Shown piece after piece: positions 1 through 8,588 of a DNA stretch of 16,134 nt; position 1 is the stretch's first letter, and every line of letters begins with the position of its first letter. Made by a program: the position numbers and the translations under genes. Origin of the DNA: an uncultured Chitinophaga sp. (lineage in GTDB: Bacteria > Bacteroidota > Bacteroidia > Chitinophagales > Chitinophagaceae); contig NZ_CALEJS010000038.1 of the NCBI RefSeq assembly GCF_937898475.1, positions 1 through 16,134 of the forward strand, written 5' to 3'. Under the pieces are notes generated by a model. The model saw nothing but the letters and a program-made list of their open reading frames with translations, was not told where the DNA came from and did not search any database.

Positions 1-54
1 GCGTGGGGTTCCAAACATTGAAATAGAATTTGACACAGTTTATTTTACACTCCC
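1..54. repeat. IS256-like terminal repeat, left copy
   Basis: The first 54 bases are the exact reverse complement of the last 54 bases of the window (16081-16134), and the match stops at the next base. Read outward, both copies begin GGGAGTGTAAAATAAACTG. This resembles my recollection of IS256 (Mutator-type) terminal inverted repeats, so I infer that an insertion sequence continues beyond the window on this side. The integrase reading frame to the right meets a stop (24-26) inside the repeat, so the repeat truncates that gene. An alternative is that 54 is an assembler k-mer overlap, in which case the true repeat is longer than what is visible here. Confidence 0.75.
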
Positions 55-203
55 GTTTTAGTATTCTGCTTCAAGATGCAAATGTAGATGTAGCAACAGT
101 GGCATTGCTATTAGGGCATACGACGACGAAATATGTTAACCTGACTTATAAGAGATATAGACCTAAAGATCAGAATGGAGCGATCTTGAAACTACCTTTT
201 TGA
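55..203 (+). pseudogene. Tyrosine recombinase, C-terminal remnant
   Basis: An open frame running out of the left repeat to a TGA at 201-203 encodes about 49 residues of a phage-integrase-type catalytic domain. The text FSILLQDANVDVATVALLLG is followed by H, T, T, T, K, Y and then by KRYRPKDQ before the stop. The LGH box (LLLGH) supplies one of the conserved active-site histidines. A tyrosine lies ten residues later, close to the spacing of the nucleophile in XerD-like enzymes. The rest of the catalytic domain, including the Arg of box I, is absent, because the 54-base repeat interrupts the gene and carries an in-frame stop (24-26). No ATG start is available. It is probably the leftover integrase of the mobile island or of a neighbouring element, and inactive. 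Confidence 0.75.
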
Positions 204-259
204 ATTCATGTGTTCCTTGATTGTATTGGGGTTTTTAGCTGTGTTCTAATATATAGAAA

Positions 260-1219
260 TTAAGGCACCTGATAAGAGTGTTGTAAAAGCTGAATCAAGT
301 CTAGCGACTCTTCTTCAATCCACTTGTCATCTTGTATAAGTCGCTTAATAAGATCGATAGCTTCAACTGAAAAATCTTCATGCTTCAATCCTGATAGCGC
401 CGTATTAAAATTCCATCTGCTATTATGGTGTGGTGAATCAATAGGCAGCGATACGTCATAAGCATCAGGAATTAATAAATTTAGTTCATGTCCTTTAGAT
501 TTGATCTTATGCTTTATTCGGGAATAAATGGACAAACCATCAAAATCCCAGTCGCAACAATAGTAAGTAGGTAGAACTAATTTATCTGGATCAATAAACT
601 CTATAATGCCAATATTATTGCCTCCGACATACCATAACTCTAGATTTGCTTCCCGCGCTTTCCATGGATTTTTTAAACGATCAAGGTTCTCACATAACAC
701 AATAGCTTTGGGGCTAATACAATCGGCCACAAATCTCCACTGCAAATTTTTAGGGTCTTTCTCTGGAAAATCTATTATTCCCAAAATTTTACAAACGGCA
801 CTTTTTAACCCAGGCTTGTTTTCTAAGTATTTAGACCCCATCCCTTTAAAGATATTTACGGAAAAGGTTCGGATAGTTGTCAGGTTCTTAACCAATTCTT
901 CTTTTTGCTCGGCAATGAACATTAATGTCCGGATGTCTTCTTCAGTGTATCTTCTCCTGGCATCGTCTTCTAGGTTGGCAGTTTGTAAAAACTGAGCATA
1001 TTGTTCGAAATCCTGTTTGAAGTTTTCTCCGTAAAAAGTAAAATATTTAGGTGCTGCTTCCAGTATTTTATTATTACCAGACTTAAATTTCAGAAATCTT
1101 TTTTGCATCATTAACACGTTAGTAATGTAGCCATTGTCTGTAATTTTAGCATCAGTACGTTTATCAACATACAATTGATTCAATGCTTTTAAATGCCGCC
1201 ACGTCAGTGCTCTTTTCAT
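260..1219 (-). CDS. jetD: Wadjet nuclease subunit JetD (MksG-like, Toprim)
   Basis: This is the last gene of the Wadjet operon and its predicted DNA-cleaving subunit. In this family an N-terminal helical/arm domain (DUF3322-like) precedes a TOPRIM domain (DUF2220-like) related to topoisomerase VI subunit A. The protein is 319 aa. The Toprim acidic residues are visible: E177 in IVLCENLDR, and D223 and D225 in CCDWDFDG. Between them is a WYVGGNN turn. Retention of the E...DxD set suggests an active nuclease. The ATG at 1219 overlaps the jetC stop by 4 bases (ATGA), which indicates translational coupling. Known systems nick or cleave circular plasmid DNA after the SMC motor has extruded loops. 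The protein is somewhat shorter than I remember for Bacillus JetD. The gene converges with the integrase remnant; a weak 5-bp-arm inverted repeat follows its stop. Confidence 0.88.
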   Translation of the reverse strand: MKRALTWRHLKALNQLYVDKRTDAKITDNGYITNVLMMQKRFLKFKSGNNKILEAAPKYFTFYGENFKQDFEQYAQFLQTANLEDDARRRYTEEDIRTLMFIAEQKEELVKNLTTIRTFSVNIFKGMGSKYLENKPGLKSAVCKILGIIDFPEKDPKNLQWRFVADCISPKAIVLCENLDRLKNPWKAREANLELWYVGGNNIGIIEFIDPDKLVLPTYYCCDWDFDGLSIYSRIKHKIKSKGHELNLLIPDAYDVSLPIDSPHHNSRWNFNTALSGLKHEDFSVEAIDLIKRLIQDDKWIEEESLDLIQLLQHSYQVP

Positions 1220-4200
1220 ATTTCAATTCCGTTTTGTATTGTTGATTTATCTGCTTCACATAAGATAGCCATCGGTGTATAATTTACTGCCGCTTCTTCT
1301 TCCATATTTTTATGGAGTATATAAAGATATTGTTCCCCATCCTTAAACTTTCCTACCGGACCAATCGAAAGTGAAATGATCTGGTAGTCATAAAGCTGGG
1401 CTATGTCGTGCAGCATATCATAATTTGAGCCTAATCCTTCTGCTTCATCAATAGGCATTATTCTTACTGCCGGTTGCTGTTTTTTCCCTTCCTCATTATC
1501 CATTACAGAAAGCCTGGCGATGCATAATAGTGCGATAGCTGCGTATGTTTGTCCTGTACTGCCTTTATTTACCCTGCCCGTAGCAGATTCCATTTTGAAT
1601 TCTACTTCGTAGTAAACAGAAGGATCTAATAATTTTTGTGCAGTTACCTGCATACCCGCATGTCCGCCACAATCTAAAAATGCGGTTACGATCATATTTT
1701 CCAAGTCTATTTTTTCAGCCAGCTTACCGGTAAAATTATTAGATGTGTCTTCTAGGTTTTCCTGAAAACGGCTCATCCATTCTTTTGGAAATAAGGTAGC
1801 TGTTGATTTTTTCAACCTGGCTTTGTAGCCTCCTGTAATGCTTGTTTCGTCCTTTAGAAAATTGTCAATTCTGCGGATAATGTTTTCCTGTTGTGAAGCA
1901 GCAACGTCTACATCGTGCAGCAGGTCTTTTATCTTTTGTATCTTTCTATTGTTTAATTGCCTGTTTTTATCATTAATGCGGTGCAGGTAATTTGCAATCG
2001 TTTCTATAATGGTCTCTTCAGACTGGTCGGAAAGAACTGCCTCATGAAATGCTTCAGGTAACAAACTTTTCGCCAACTCACTTAAGTTGTCGTCTTCTTC
2101 CAGTCTAAATGCTTCCGATGGAATATACTGTTGAATGGTCTTTTTATAACTGCTAAAATATTCTGCCTCTGCCCTGATAAACATTTCATGTTCTTTGTTA
2201 GGATTGGGGATGTAAGCATCGGCTACTAAATTATCGGGTACGCTATTATATAAGTTCAGATATTGAAGCTTCACCTTTTCGAGCTTTTCTTTCCATTCTT
2301 CGTATTCTTTAATCTTATTTTGAATACTGGAGATAGCAGACAACCTGGGCCGTATTTCATTTTGATTGTCCTTTATGAACGCGCCTTTATCTGAAGACTG
2401 TTTAAATGCTGCCTGAACATTGCCTTTCATCAGCTCATATGTTCTATCTGTTTCCAGAATTATACCTGCAAATTCATCGTTACTTTCTATTTGAGTAATG
2501 AAATCATCTGTGGCACTATTATCAACACCATGATATGATTTAAACACACTTAGCAGGGTTTTACTCTCTGTAATCTTCTCCTGAATATCATCCAGATTTT
2601 GTTTTGCTTCGTTGTAGCTGTCTTCGATTTCGGATTTGTTTTTATATGCGTCTAAGGCTTTGACAAACTCTGTTTCTCCAACATATAAAGAATCTATCAG
2701 CTTGTAGGCGATGACTTTTTCTTTATCATTATAAGCCGCTAATGCGTCTGTTGGATTGGGTAGGTTTAATAATATCGTTTGTATAGTGGGATAGTCACCC
2801 AGCTTCTTTTTGGCATTGCTGATCTCCTCATCGAGCGATGTGGAATATTCCCCAAAATAGGAAGTGATGGTTTGGGTGTCTGTCGTATCAAATATTTGTT
2901 TGGGTGTATATGGCACAAATTTCCTTATACCATTCAGGTTGATCCAAAACCCAGTATCTTCTTTTTCAATCATCTCCAAAGCATCTATAAAATCTTGGGG
3001 AGACGGCAAATAGTCTTTATTGTTTGCTGGCTTTTTTCTGGGTAGTTTTTGAAACTCGAGGATGGCGCTTTCTTCGTCCAGGGTAAATGGTCTTTTTTGC
3101 GCTATGGCCCAGTTGGCAAATGAATCCGGGTCATTGAGGTTGGAAAACCGCTTAAGTACTTCTTTAGTTTCAATCTCCGTTTTTAATGCTGTAATTGCAT
3201 CGGTTAAAAACTGGTTGAGCGATCCAATACTATCTTTTGCTTTAACCTGCTCAAATGAAGTTTCAAGATTTTTAGATTTTAGTTCTTGTATAAGGTTTTT
3301 AAGATTTTCCTTTTTTAGGCGGACCTGATTGTTTTCTTCATACTTATCACGAAGCTGTTCCATTGTACAGTTAGTTTCCTGCAACCATTTTGGCACCTTC
3401 CCGGTTTCTTTGTAACTCACCAGGCTTTCATCGTATTTATTGCTTAATGCTTGTTTTTCTATTTCTAATAAAGGGATTGCTGATTCCAGATGAGTGATTT
3501 CTGTTTTCAGTAGCTCGTGAAGAATATTATAGTGTTGTTTTGCTTTTGCAAATGCTGTAATGGTATCTATGATTTCTTTACGAAGTGTAAGGGTCTCCTG
3601 ATTTGCATACAATAGCTGCTTCTCTATCCATATTTTTTGATACTGGTCCCGCTCATCCCGAATCTTTTTCAGGGCCAACAGGGCTGCTTCTTTCTCCGTT
3701 ACACGGGCTATTTCCTGAAGGTTGGCGCCGTATTCTCCAATTGTTGCCTCCATATCCTTTACAGCGGTCTTGTATGTTTCGTAAATACTGTTGGCTGTAT
3801 CTCTGCCGAATAAAAAGTCTTTAAGGCTGCTGCTTTTTTGTGTGTCTAATAGCTTGCCTCTTGAAAATGACTGCAGGATTTCTGCATAGTCTTTCAATAG
3901 CCTGTCGTTGGTTGAAAGGTCTATAGGCAGAATGTTTTGTTTGTACAGCAGCTCGTGGTATTTTTTTAACCTCGACCATGATTGGCAAAACAAGCCCTTT
4001 TCAGTTAAAATATCTTTTAGCTGATCTAGTGGCTGAATATTATCATCTACTACAAGGTCTTTATGCAGTACCGGCTTGTCCAGGTAGACTATCTCATTTT
4101 TGTCAAAACCCTGTTGAATAATAAATGCCTGCACATTTCTATTGCCTGTTTCTATATAAGCACCTGCAACCAGGTATTTGTTGGGTTGCATTTCTATATT

Positions 4201-4464
4201 CAACAAAGCATAGCCCATTGTTTTGCTATGCCCACCTTCGGTGAGCACCATTCCCTCCGGTTCTCTTTTTCCCGTTGCCTTAGTAGCCGATTCAAAGGCA
4301 TCGGAGCCTACAAAAATGAGTTGTATCAGGTCGGCTATCATGCTTTTACCTGAGCCGCTTTCGCCGATGAAATCTGTGCGGAAAGGGTGGAATAGATAGT
4401 CAAACTCCTGATGATGTATTAATCCAAGCGTGGATAAAGAATATATGCGGGGATATTGCTTCAT
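1216..4464 (-). CDS. jetC: Wadjet SMC-like ATPase JetC (MksB/MukB-like)
   Basis: This is the motor subunit of a Wadjet/MksBEFG plasmid-defence complex. The 1082-aa protein has the split SMC layout. A Walker A motif, GESGSGKS, lies at residues 34-41. Two long Glu/Lys-rich coiled-coil stretches flank a more globular, hinge-like centre (about 455-570). The C-terminal head carries an ABC signature in the variant form STGQ (969-972) and a Walker B IMPIDEAEG with D1006 and E1007. Established homologues hydrolyse ATP to extrude DNA loops with the JetA kleisin and JetB, and so sense circular DNA. The start ATG at 4464 overlaps the jetB stop by 4 bases, and its own stop overlaps the jetD start in the same way. 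No frameshift or missing motif is seen, so the subunit looks functional. Confidence 0.92.
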   Translation of the reverse strand: MKQYPRIYSLSTLGLIHHQEFDYLFHPFRTDFIGESGSGKSMIADLIQLIFVGSDAFESATKATGKREPEGMVLTEGGHSKTMGYALLNIEMQPNKYLVAGAYIETGNRNVQAFIIQQGFDKNEIVYLDKPVLHKDLVVDDNIQPLDQLKDILTEKGLFCQSWSRLKKYHELLYKQNILPIDLSTNDRLLKDYAEILQSFSRGKLLDTQKSSSLKDFLFGRDTANSIYETYKTAVKDMEATIGEYGANLQEIARVTEKEAALLALKKIRDERDQYQKIWIEKQLLYANQETLTLRKEIIDTITAFAKAKQHYNILHELLKTEITHLESAIPLLEIEKQALSNKYDESLVSYKETGKVPKWLQETNCTMEQLRDKYEENNQVRLKKENLKNLIQELKSKNLETSFEQVKAKDSIGSLNQFLTDAITALKTEIETKEVLKRFSNLNDPDSFANWAIAQKRPFTLDEESAILEFQKLPRKKPANNKDYLPSPQDFIDALEMIEKEDTGFWINLNGIRKFVPYTPKQIFDTTDTQTITSYFGEYSTSLDEEISNAKKKLGDYPTIQTILLNLPNPTDALAAYNDKEKVIAYKLIDSLYVGETEFVKALDAYKNKSEIEDSYNEAKQNLDDIQEKITESKTLLSVFKSYHGVDNSATDDFITQIESNDEFAGIILETDRTYELMKGNVQAAFKQSSDKGAFIKDNQNEIRPRLSAISSIQNKIKEYEEWKEKLEKVKLQYLNLYNSVPDNLVADAYIPNPNKEHEMFIRAEAEYFSSYKKTIQQYIPSEAFRLEEDDNLSELAKSLLPEAFHEAVLSDQSEETIIETIANYLHRINDKNRQLNNRKIQKIKDLLHDVDVAASQQENIIRRIDNFLKDETSITGGYKARLKKSTATLFPKEWMSRFQENLEDTSNNFTGKLAEKIDLENMIVTAFLDCGGHAGMQVTAQKLLDPSVYYEVEFKMESATGRVNKGSTGQTYAAIALLCIARLSVMDNEEGKKQQPAVRIMPIDEAEGLGSNYDMLHDIAQLYDYQIISLSIGPVGKFKDGEQYLYILHKNMEEEAAVNYTPMAILCEADKSTIQNGIEI

Positions 4465-5117
4465 TTCGTTGCTTCTGTTTTAATCCATTCATCAATATTG
4501 TTGATATAGTCGGCATACAGTTTGGGCAGTCTCTGGAATGATGGTAATACCTCAAAGTTGTCCTCCTGCAATTCAATCCAGCCTATTTTTTCAAATGCCT
4601 TCATTGCATTTGCTACCGTACTATCCATTTTGCCTTCCGTCATTTGTGTGATTTTAAGGCTCTTTGCCTTTGCCAATACCCGGAACAAACCTTCTTTAAA
4701 TTCTTCGTAATCCTGCCGGAGTATGCGTTGGAAGGCTTTTACTGAGGATAGTTCTATGTAGTTATCAATAAAAATGGCTTTGTATAACATGAAGCCGACA
4801 ATCACAAATTCATTCTGTAAAAAGTGCCTGTTATCAACCGGTATGTTTCCTCTTGAATCGGGCATAAAGTCCAGGTAATAATATTTTTCGTTCGCTTCTC
4901 CTCCATGCTCCAAACTAACCCCAAAATAGTTGCGGTAGTATTGTTTGATGCTCTCTTCGTTATTGGCAATAAAACGGAACCAAAAGGCTTGTTCTTTCCA
5001 TTGCTGGATATGCCTGCCGTTTTTGAGCGCATAGTCCACCTTGGCAAAATAATTTTCAGCCCCACTGTCCGCCAGGAATGACCAGGGCGTTATTTCTGTT
5101 GTATTGTTATCTGCCAT
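4461..5117 (-). CDS. jetB: Wadjet subunit JetB (MksE-like KITE protein)
   Basis: This 218-aa protein sits second in the operon, where MukE/MksE-type KITE subunits are always found. I recognise the MksE style of Bacteroidota: an early YFAKVDYALKNG segment, then NNEESIKQYYRNYFGVSLEH, then KYYYLDFMPDSRGNI (residues about 78-95). A C-terminal winged-helix part follows, including VANAMKAFEKIGWIELQEDN. These subunits dimerise, bind the kleisin JetA, and contact DNA under the SMC heads. The gene starts 28 bases inside jetA and ends with a 4-base overlap with jetC, so the three are surely co-translated. The assignment rests on size, position and motif similarity. I cannot firmly place the operon in Wadjet type I, II or III. 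Confidence 0.85.
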   Translation of the reverse strand: MADNNTTEITPWSFLADSGAENYFAKVDYALKNGRHIQQWKEQAFWFRFIANNEESIKQYYRNYFGVSLEHGGEANEKYYYLDFMPDSRGNIPVDNRHFLQNEFVIVGFMLYKAIFIDNYIELSSVKAFQRILRQDYEEFKEGLFRVLAKAKSLKITQMTEGKMDSTVANAMKAFEKIGWIELQEDNFEVLPSFQRLPKLYADYINNIDEWIKTEATK

Positions 5118-6454
5118 AATCTTGTTTTTATTCCCTGACGGCTTTTGGTAACGGCTGGGTTTATTGTTACTTTATATTGCTGCTGCTGTTCGTACCGTTT
5201 TATTGCTCGATATAGTACTGAAATTGCCAGGCCTAATGTGTTATCTCCTTTTTCTTCCTGAATGATCCTGAAAAAATAGTCGGATAAATCCACGTGTTTT
5301 TCTTCTGCCAACTGCTCTGCTATTGTGCCTAACCACCGTGTTACATCATCTTGCTGAAACACCTGGCTGATGGTTGTTGCAAATGCTTTTTGTTTTAGCT
5401 CAGGGGTTTCTACAGCTACCATGCGTTTTTTAGGTTTGGCAGGAAACAGGTCTGATTTTCGATCTACGATTGTAAAATTCGAGACTGCATGACTGGTTAT
5501 TGTTGGATGAATTCCATCCGGTAAAGACAATTCCTTCCTGCCTTCTACATTCGTTTCTGTACTATTGCGGATTAAGTAGCCGAGAAATTTCTCAATCCTG
5601 ACATTAAAGAGCGGTTTATTTAAATTGCTGAAGAGTTGCTTTATCCGGGGTTGTATTCGATCAAGCCTTTTATCAATCAATAATAGTACGTGGCGCATTT
5701 CCTGAAAAAAGGAGATGGCAGCATCTGTACCTTTGTGTATTTCGTCGCTGTCGTATTGTTCTGCATATTTGTTGAGCAGCCTTCTTATTTCTTCTGTTGC
5801 CCTGAAGGCGGTCCGCAATTCTTTGTTTTGACTACGGACGATTTCAAAGCGTTCGTCGATCTGGCGTAGCGTATCTAAAATTGTCCCTTCCTGTAAGCTG
5901 AGTCTTTTATTCTCTCTTAAGTCGGCTACGGATTGATCAATCTGCTTATCTAGGTAATCTAACTGGTTTTTTAAACGAGGTTTGAAGGCTGAAAAATCAA
6001 GGTCAAACCACTCCTGTACTTTTTCTTGTGTGCCGCAGCTAATAAGTTTATCCCGGAGGTTAGTACAGATTACTTCAATTTGTGTGGGGTCGAAAAATGA
6101 TTTAAGCGTTTCCTTAGCATGCCTGCAAAAGGTGTAGGCATATTCCTTGAAGCTGTATTGCTGTTTGTCTTCATCATAACGCAGAAAATATTCCTGCAAA
6201 TCGCTGATGATGGCATTGTATTGCTCTTTTAGATGGTATTGTCCGTTGTTTAGATTAACGGAAGATACTTTTAGTAATGCATCGTGTATATCGGACTCTT
6301 TAAAGAACTTGTCGGGGAAAGCACCATTCTCCAGCTTTTCATACAGCAATATTATCGCCATGCCTGCTTTTGCATCGGGGAAAAGCAGGCGATAGGTATT
6401 TTCCTTTGCGATTTCTGAAAGGAAATGGAAGGTATGGTTGTCGTTATGTTTCAC
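5090..6454 (-). CDS. jetA: Wadjet kleisin subunit JetA (MksF/MukF-like)
   Basis: This first gene of the operon encodes 454 aa with the shape of a MukF-type kleisin. An N-terminal winged-helix region (about 10-110, with YRLLFPDAKAGMAIILLYEK) is followed by a long helical/coiled-coil middle (about 160-280). A basic linker contains PAKPKKR, and a C-terminal winged-helix domain lies at about 385-452. Kleisins bridge the two SMC heads and recruit the KITE subunit. The first usable start is GTG at 6454, directly preceded in frame by a TGA; the next in-frame Met is at residue 32, inside the conserved region. The nearest upstream ATGs (6458 and further) are in another frame and belong to a possible 44-codon leader. 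A small 5' change or GTG-limited expression is therefore possible. Confidence 0.85.
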   Translation of the reverse strand: MKHNDNHTFHFLSEIAKENTYRLLFPDAKAGMAIILLYEKLENGAFPDKFFKESDIHDALLKVSSVNLNNGQYHLKEQYNAIISDLQEYFLRYDEDKQQYSFKEYAYTFCRHAKETLKSFFDPTQIEVICTNLRDKLISCGTQEKVQEWFDLDFSAFKPRLKNQLDYLDKQIDQSVADLRENKRLSLQEGTILDTLRQIDERFEIVRSQNKELRTAFRATEEIRRLLNKYAEQYDSDEIHKGTDAAISFFQEMRHVLLLIDKRLDRIQPRIKQLFSNLNKPLFNVRIEKFLGYLIRNSTETNVEGRKELSLPDGIHPTITSHAVSNFTIVDRKSDLFPAKPKKRMVAVETPELKQKAFATTISQVFQQDDVTRWLGTIAEQLAEEKHVDLSDYFFRIIQEEKGDNTLGLAISVLYRAIKRYEQQQQYKVTINPAVTKSRQGIKTRLWQITIQQK

Positions 6455-6578
6455 TCATCCATTTTTTCATGTTTGCGTTATAAATTCGCATAATCCTACT
6501 TCCTGCACAAACTTCAACAAGTTTTAGTATTTCTATTGTCCATGAGACTATGTGGTATAATGTTACAATAAGATTCAT
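6444..6578 (-). CDS. Possible 44-aa leader peptide ahead of jetA
   Basis: Almost the whole gap between gajB and jetA is open in one frame on the minus strand, from an ATG at 6578 to a TAA at 6444-6446. The product would begin MNLIVTLYHIVSWTIEILKL, which is hydrophobic enough for one membrane helix, and would end NMKKWMSET. It overlaps the GTG start of jetA by 11 bases in another frame, so terminating ribosomes could re-initiate on jetA. It could be a leader peptide or an uncharacterised small membrane protein. It could also be the true jetA 5' end separated by an indel, since MKKWMSE followed by KHNDNHTF would read naturally. A chance ORF of this length in AT-rich DNA is quite possible. Confidence 0.25.
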   Translation of the reverse strand: MNLIVTLYHIVSWTIEILKLVEVCAGSRIMRIYNANMKKWMSET

Positions 6579-6596
6579 TTTTTTGGTAGCTATTGA

Positions 6597-8588
6597 TTAT
6601 ACATCCACTATGTCCCAGACATTGGGATCTAGTCCAGCTAGCCGCGCAGTAAATCGGTCACGGTGAACTGCAAAACAGAGCAAATGCGTAGGACGGGAAA
6701 AGCCTACGTAGGCCATCCGCAGGGATTGCTGCGTATAGGGATGAATCTGGGCTGGTCTAGGTTGGCCAAGTAAATAACTCGATAGCCGCTCTGACTCATG
6801 ATTTCCCGAACCCTGGACGGTTCTTTGATAGCAACTCTCCAAGTAAAGGGTGGCGGTATGCGTTTGTCCTTTGACGGAATGAACAGTGCCCACCTGTATA
6901 TTGATGTTGTTGGCGGTAAAGATATTAATTGCTGGTACCGGTAGAGGAGAGGCCGGCGAAGCAGCAGGTGGTGTACCATTAACAAAAGTAGCGCTCGTCG
7001 CCACCTGCTTATGAAATAATTGGAGCAGTTGAGGGATATATGCTCTTAGCGCTGCTAACGCCCCTGGGGTATCACCGGCCATCACACTTTTGCATATAGT
7101 AAAAAGCGTCCGCCGCATAGTGTCATATTGAGTAGACTGGGTAATTTTTATATAGTCCAGCAAAGAGCTCTTTGTATAATACCTGCCAGCCCTATCATGG
7201 ACTCCTTCCATCCGTAGCACCTTGAGTAAACCATTAAGTACATTTTTATTTACGGTCCGCATCGAGCGACCATCTGGGAAAACCGTTAGGTAATCCTCCA
7301 GGTTTGCATGGCTGACCGCCGGTGTTGTACCTGCCTTGTTATAGGCAGGATAATAGTTGGGCAGCCGCATTTTTGGAGGATCCGGCTGTGCTACCCAGCA
7401 AACTGCATGGTACCCATCGGGGGCACCATCCGGTATATGGCCGGATTGCTCCAATTGCTCGATGTAGCCAGCAAATGCCGTGAGTACCTGATCTGCGGTG
7501 GTATCTTGATATCTAAGAATACGAGGCTTAATATTTATAGGGCTACCGTCAAGGTTTACTCCGTGTCCCTGTACCGCGATTGGAACAAGCGCCAGGCGCT
7601 CCACGACGGCTGCAATGGCTGGGGAGAGCCTGTGACTGCCCGTGATGGTTAAGATCAGTGGTCTGTTTATCCAAACAGACGCCCCGCCATCATCAAATAT
7701 AGATTGATTATTGTCTCCAATTCTTTGAAACCGGCAGTGGGCGGCCGCTCCGAATAGGGTCTCTAGTAAATGATACTGATGAGGGTTCATATCCTGCATT
7801 TCATCGACAAACACCAGTGCAAAACGCTGCTGCAGAATTGGTATGATGCCCGGAAACCGGGTTAAATATTTTTCGGCCATTAAATAGGCATCATCAAAAC
7901 TCAGGTAGCCATCAGAGAGCAACCGGTTTCTAAAGGCGACAATCCAGTTATATATATCCTGTTTTTCCTGCGGTGTCCAATCGACCCCATTCCCAGGTTT
8001 TCTGGGCACTATCACATTACCTTTATAATCCCTAGTCAGGACGTCTAAAGTGGTACCCGGCGAAAGACGAAAGCTCAGACCCTCTCCATTGGCGCGCAGA
8101 TACCTTATAGCATTATTCTGAATGGGACGGTTAAAACCCTGCAATATGGAGAATGGAAATTTTGCTGCCCGCTCCCTAAATATTTCATCGTCGATCCTGG
8201 CTGGCTTCCTTTTATACACATGAACATAGTACGGTATAGCCAGAAACTTATCAACGAAGGCCTGAATGGTCCCTATGAAGTGGGGTGGAGAAAACAGCTT
8301 TGGGCAATACTGGCCAATGCGCTCTTTTATTTCATCAATGGCAGCATTAGTGTGAGAGATGACCAGCACCGCTCGATGATCTGGAAACGGAAGCCTTTTT
8401 TCCAGGATCAACAGTTTTGCCAAAAGCACGGTTGTTTTTCCACTGCCAGGTACCGCCTGGAGATCGCAAGTTTGCAGCTCCTTTATAAAGGCTGTTCGCT
8501 CTCTGTCAAAGACGCCAATACGGCCGAAAAGAATGTTTTCCGCATACTGGATTTCGGCGTCAGTTACTGGCTGCATATCGAATGGCAT
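6597..8588 (-). CDS. gajB: Gabija-like UvrD/Rep superfamily 1 helicase (GajB-like)
   Basis: This is an SF1A helicase with its motifs in order (663-aa form): motif I AVPGSGKTT (45-53), Ia ISHTNAAIDE, Ib IGTIQAF, motif II VDEMQD (261-266), motif III GDNNQSIF (291-298), motif IV TGSHRLSPAI, motif V VGTVHSVKGQT (566-576) and motif VI AYVGFSRPTH (626-635). It follows an OLD-family nuclease in the same direction with about 29 bases of overlap, which is the Gabija arrangement. GajB proteins act with GajA in restricting phage DNA. It is longer than the roughly 500-aa GajB prototype. The extra length is mainly about 230 residues between motifs IV and V, including a Pro/Ala/Ser-rich stretch. The longest frame begins with TTG at 8591; I chose the adjacent ATG at 8588. 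Base composition is visibly richer in G+C than in the flanking modules. Confidence 0.85.
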   Translation of the reverse strand: MPFDMQPVTDAEIQYAENILFGRIGVFDRERTAFIKELQTCDLQAVPGSGKTTVLLAKLLILEKRLPFPDHRAVLVISHTNAAIDEIKERIGQYCPKLFSPPHFIGTIQAFVDKFLAIPYYVHVYKRKPARIDDEIFRERAAKFPFSILQGFNRPIQNNAIRYLRANGEGLSFRLSPGTTLDVLTRDYKGNVIVPRKPGNGVDWTPQEKQDIYNWIVAFRNRLLSDGYLSFDDAYLMAEKYLTRFPGIIPILQQRFALVFVDEMQDMNPHQYHLLETLFGAAAHCRFQRIGDNNQSIFDDGGASVWINRPLILTITGSHRLSPAIAAVVERLALVPIAVQGHGVNLDGSPINIKPRILRYQDTTADQVLTAFAGYIEQLEQSGHIPDGAPDGYHAVCWVAQPDPPKMRLPNYYPAYNKAGTTPAVSHANLEDYLTVFPDGRSMRTVNKNVLNGLLKVLRMEGVHDRAGRYYTKSSLLDYIKITQSTQYDTMRRTLFTICKSVMAGDTPGALAALRAYIPQLLQLFHKQVATSATFVNGTPPAASPASPLPVPAINIFTANNINIQVGTVHSVKGQTHTATLYLESCYQRTVQGSGNHESERLSSYLLGQPRPAQIHPYTQQSLRMAYVGFSRPTHLLCFAVHRDRFTARLAGLDPNVWDIVDV

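Noticed and set aside
244..258. TTCTA-N5-TAGAA inverted repeat after jetD as a terminator
   Set aside because: Arms are only five AT-rich bases with no U tract; too weak to call a terminator.
606..995. 129-codon plus-strand ORF opposite jetD
   Set aside because: Lies wholly antisense to a well-supported gene with Toprim motifs; its product has no recognisable features, so it is a shadow frame.
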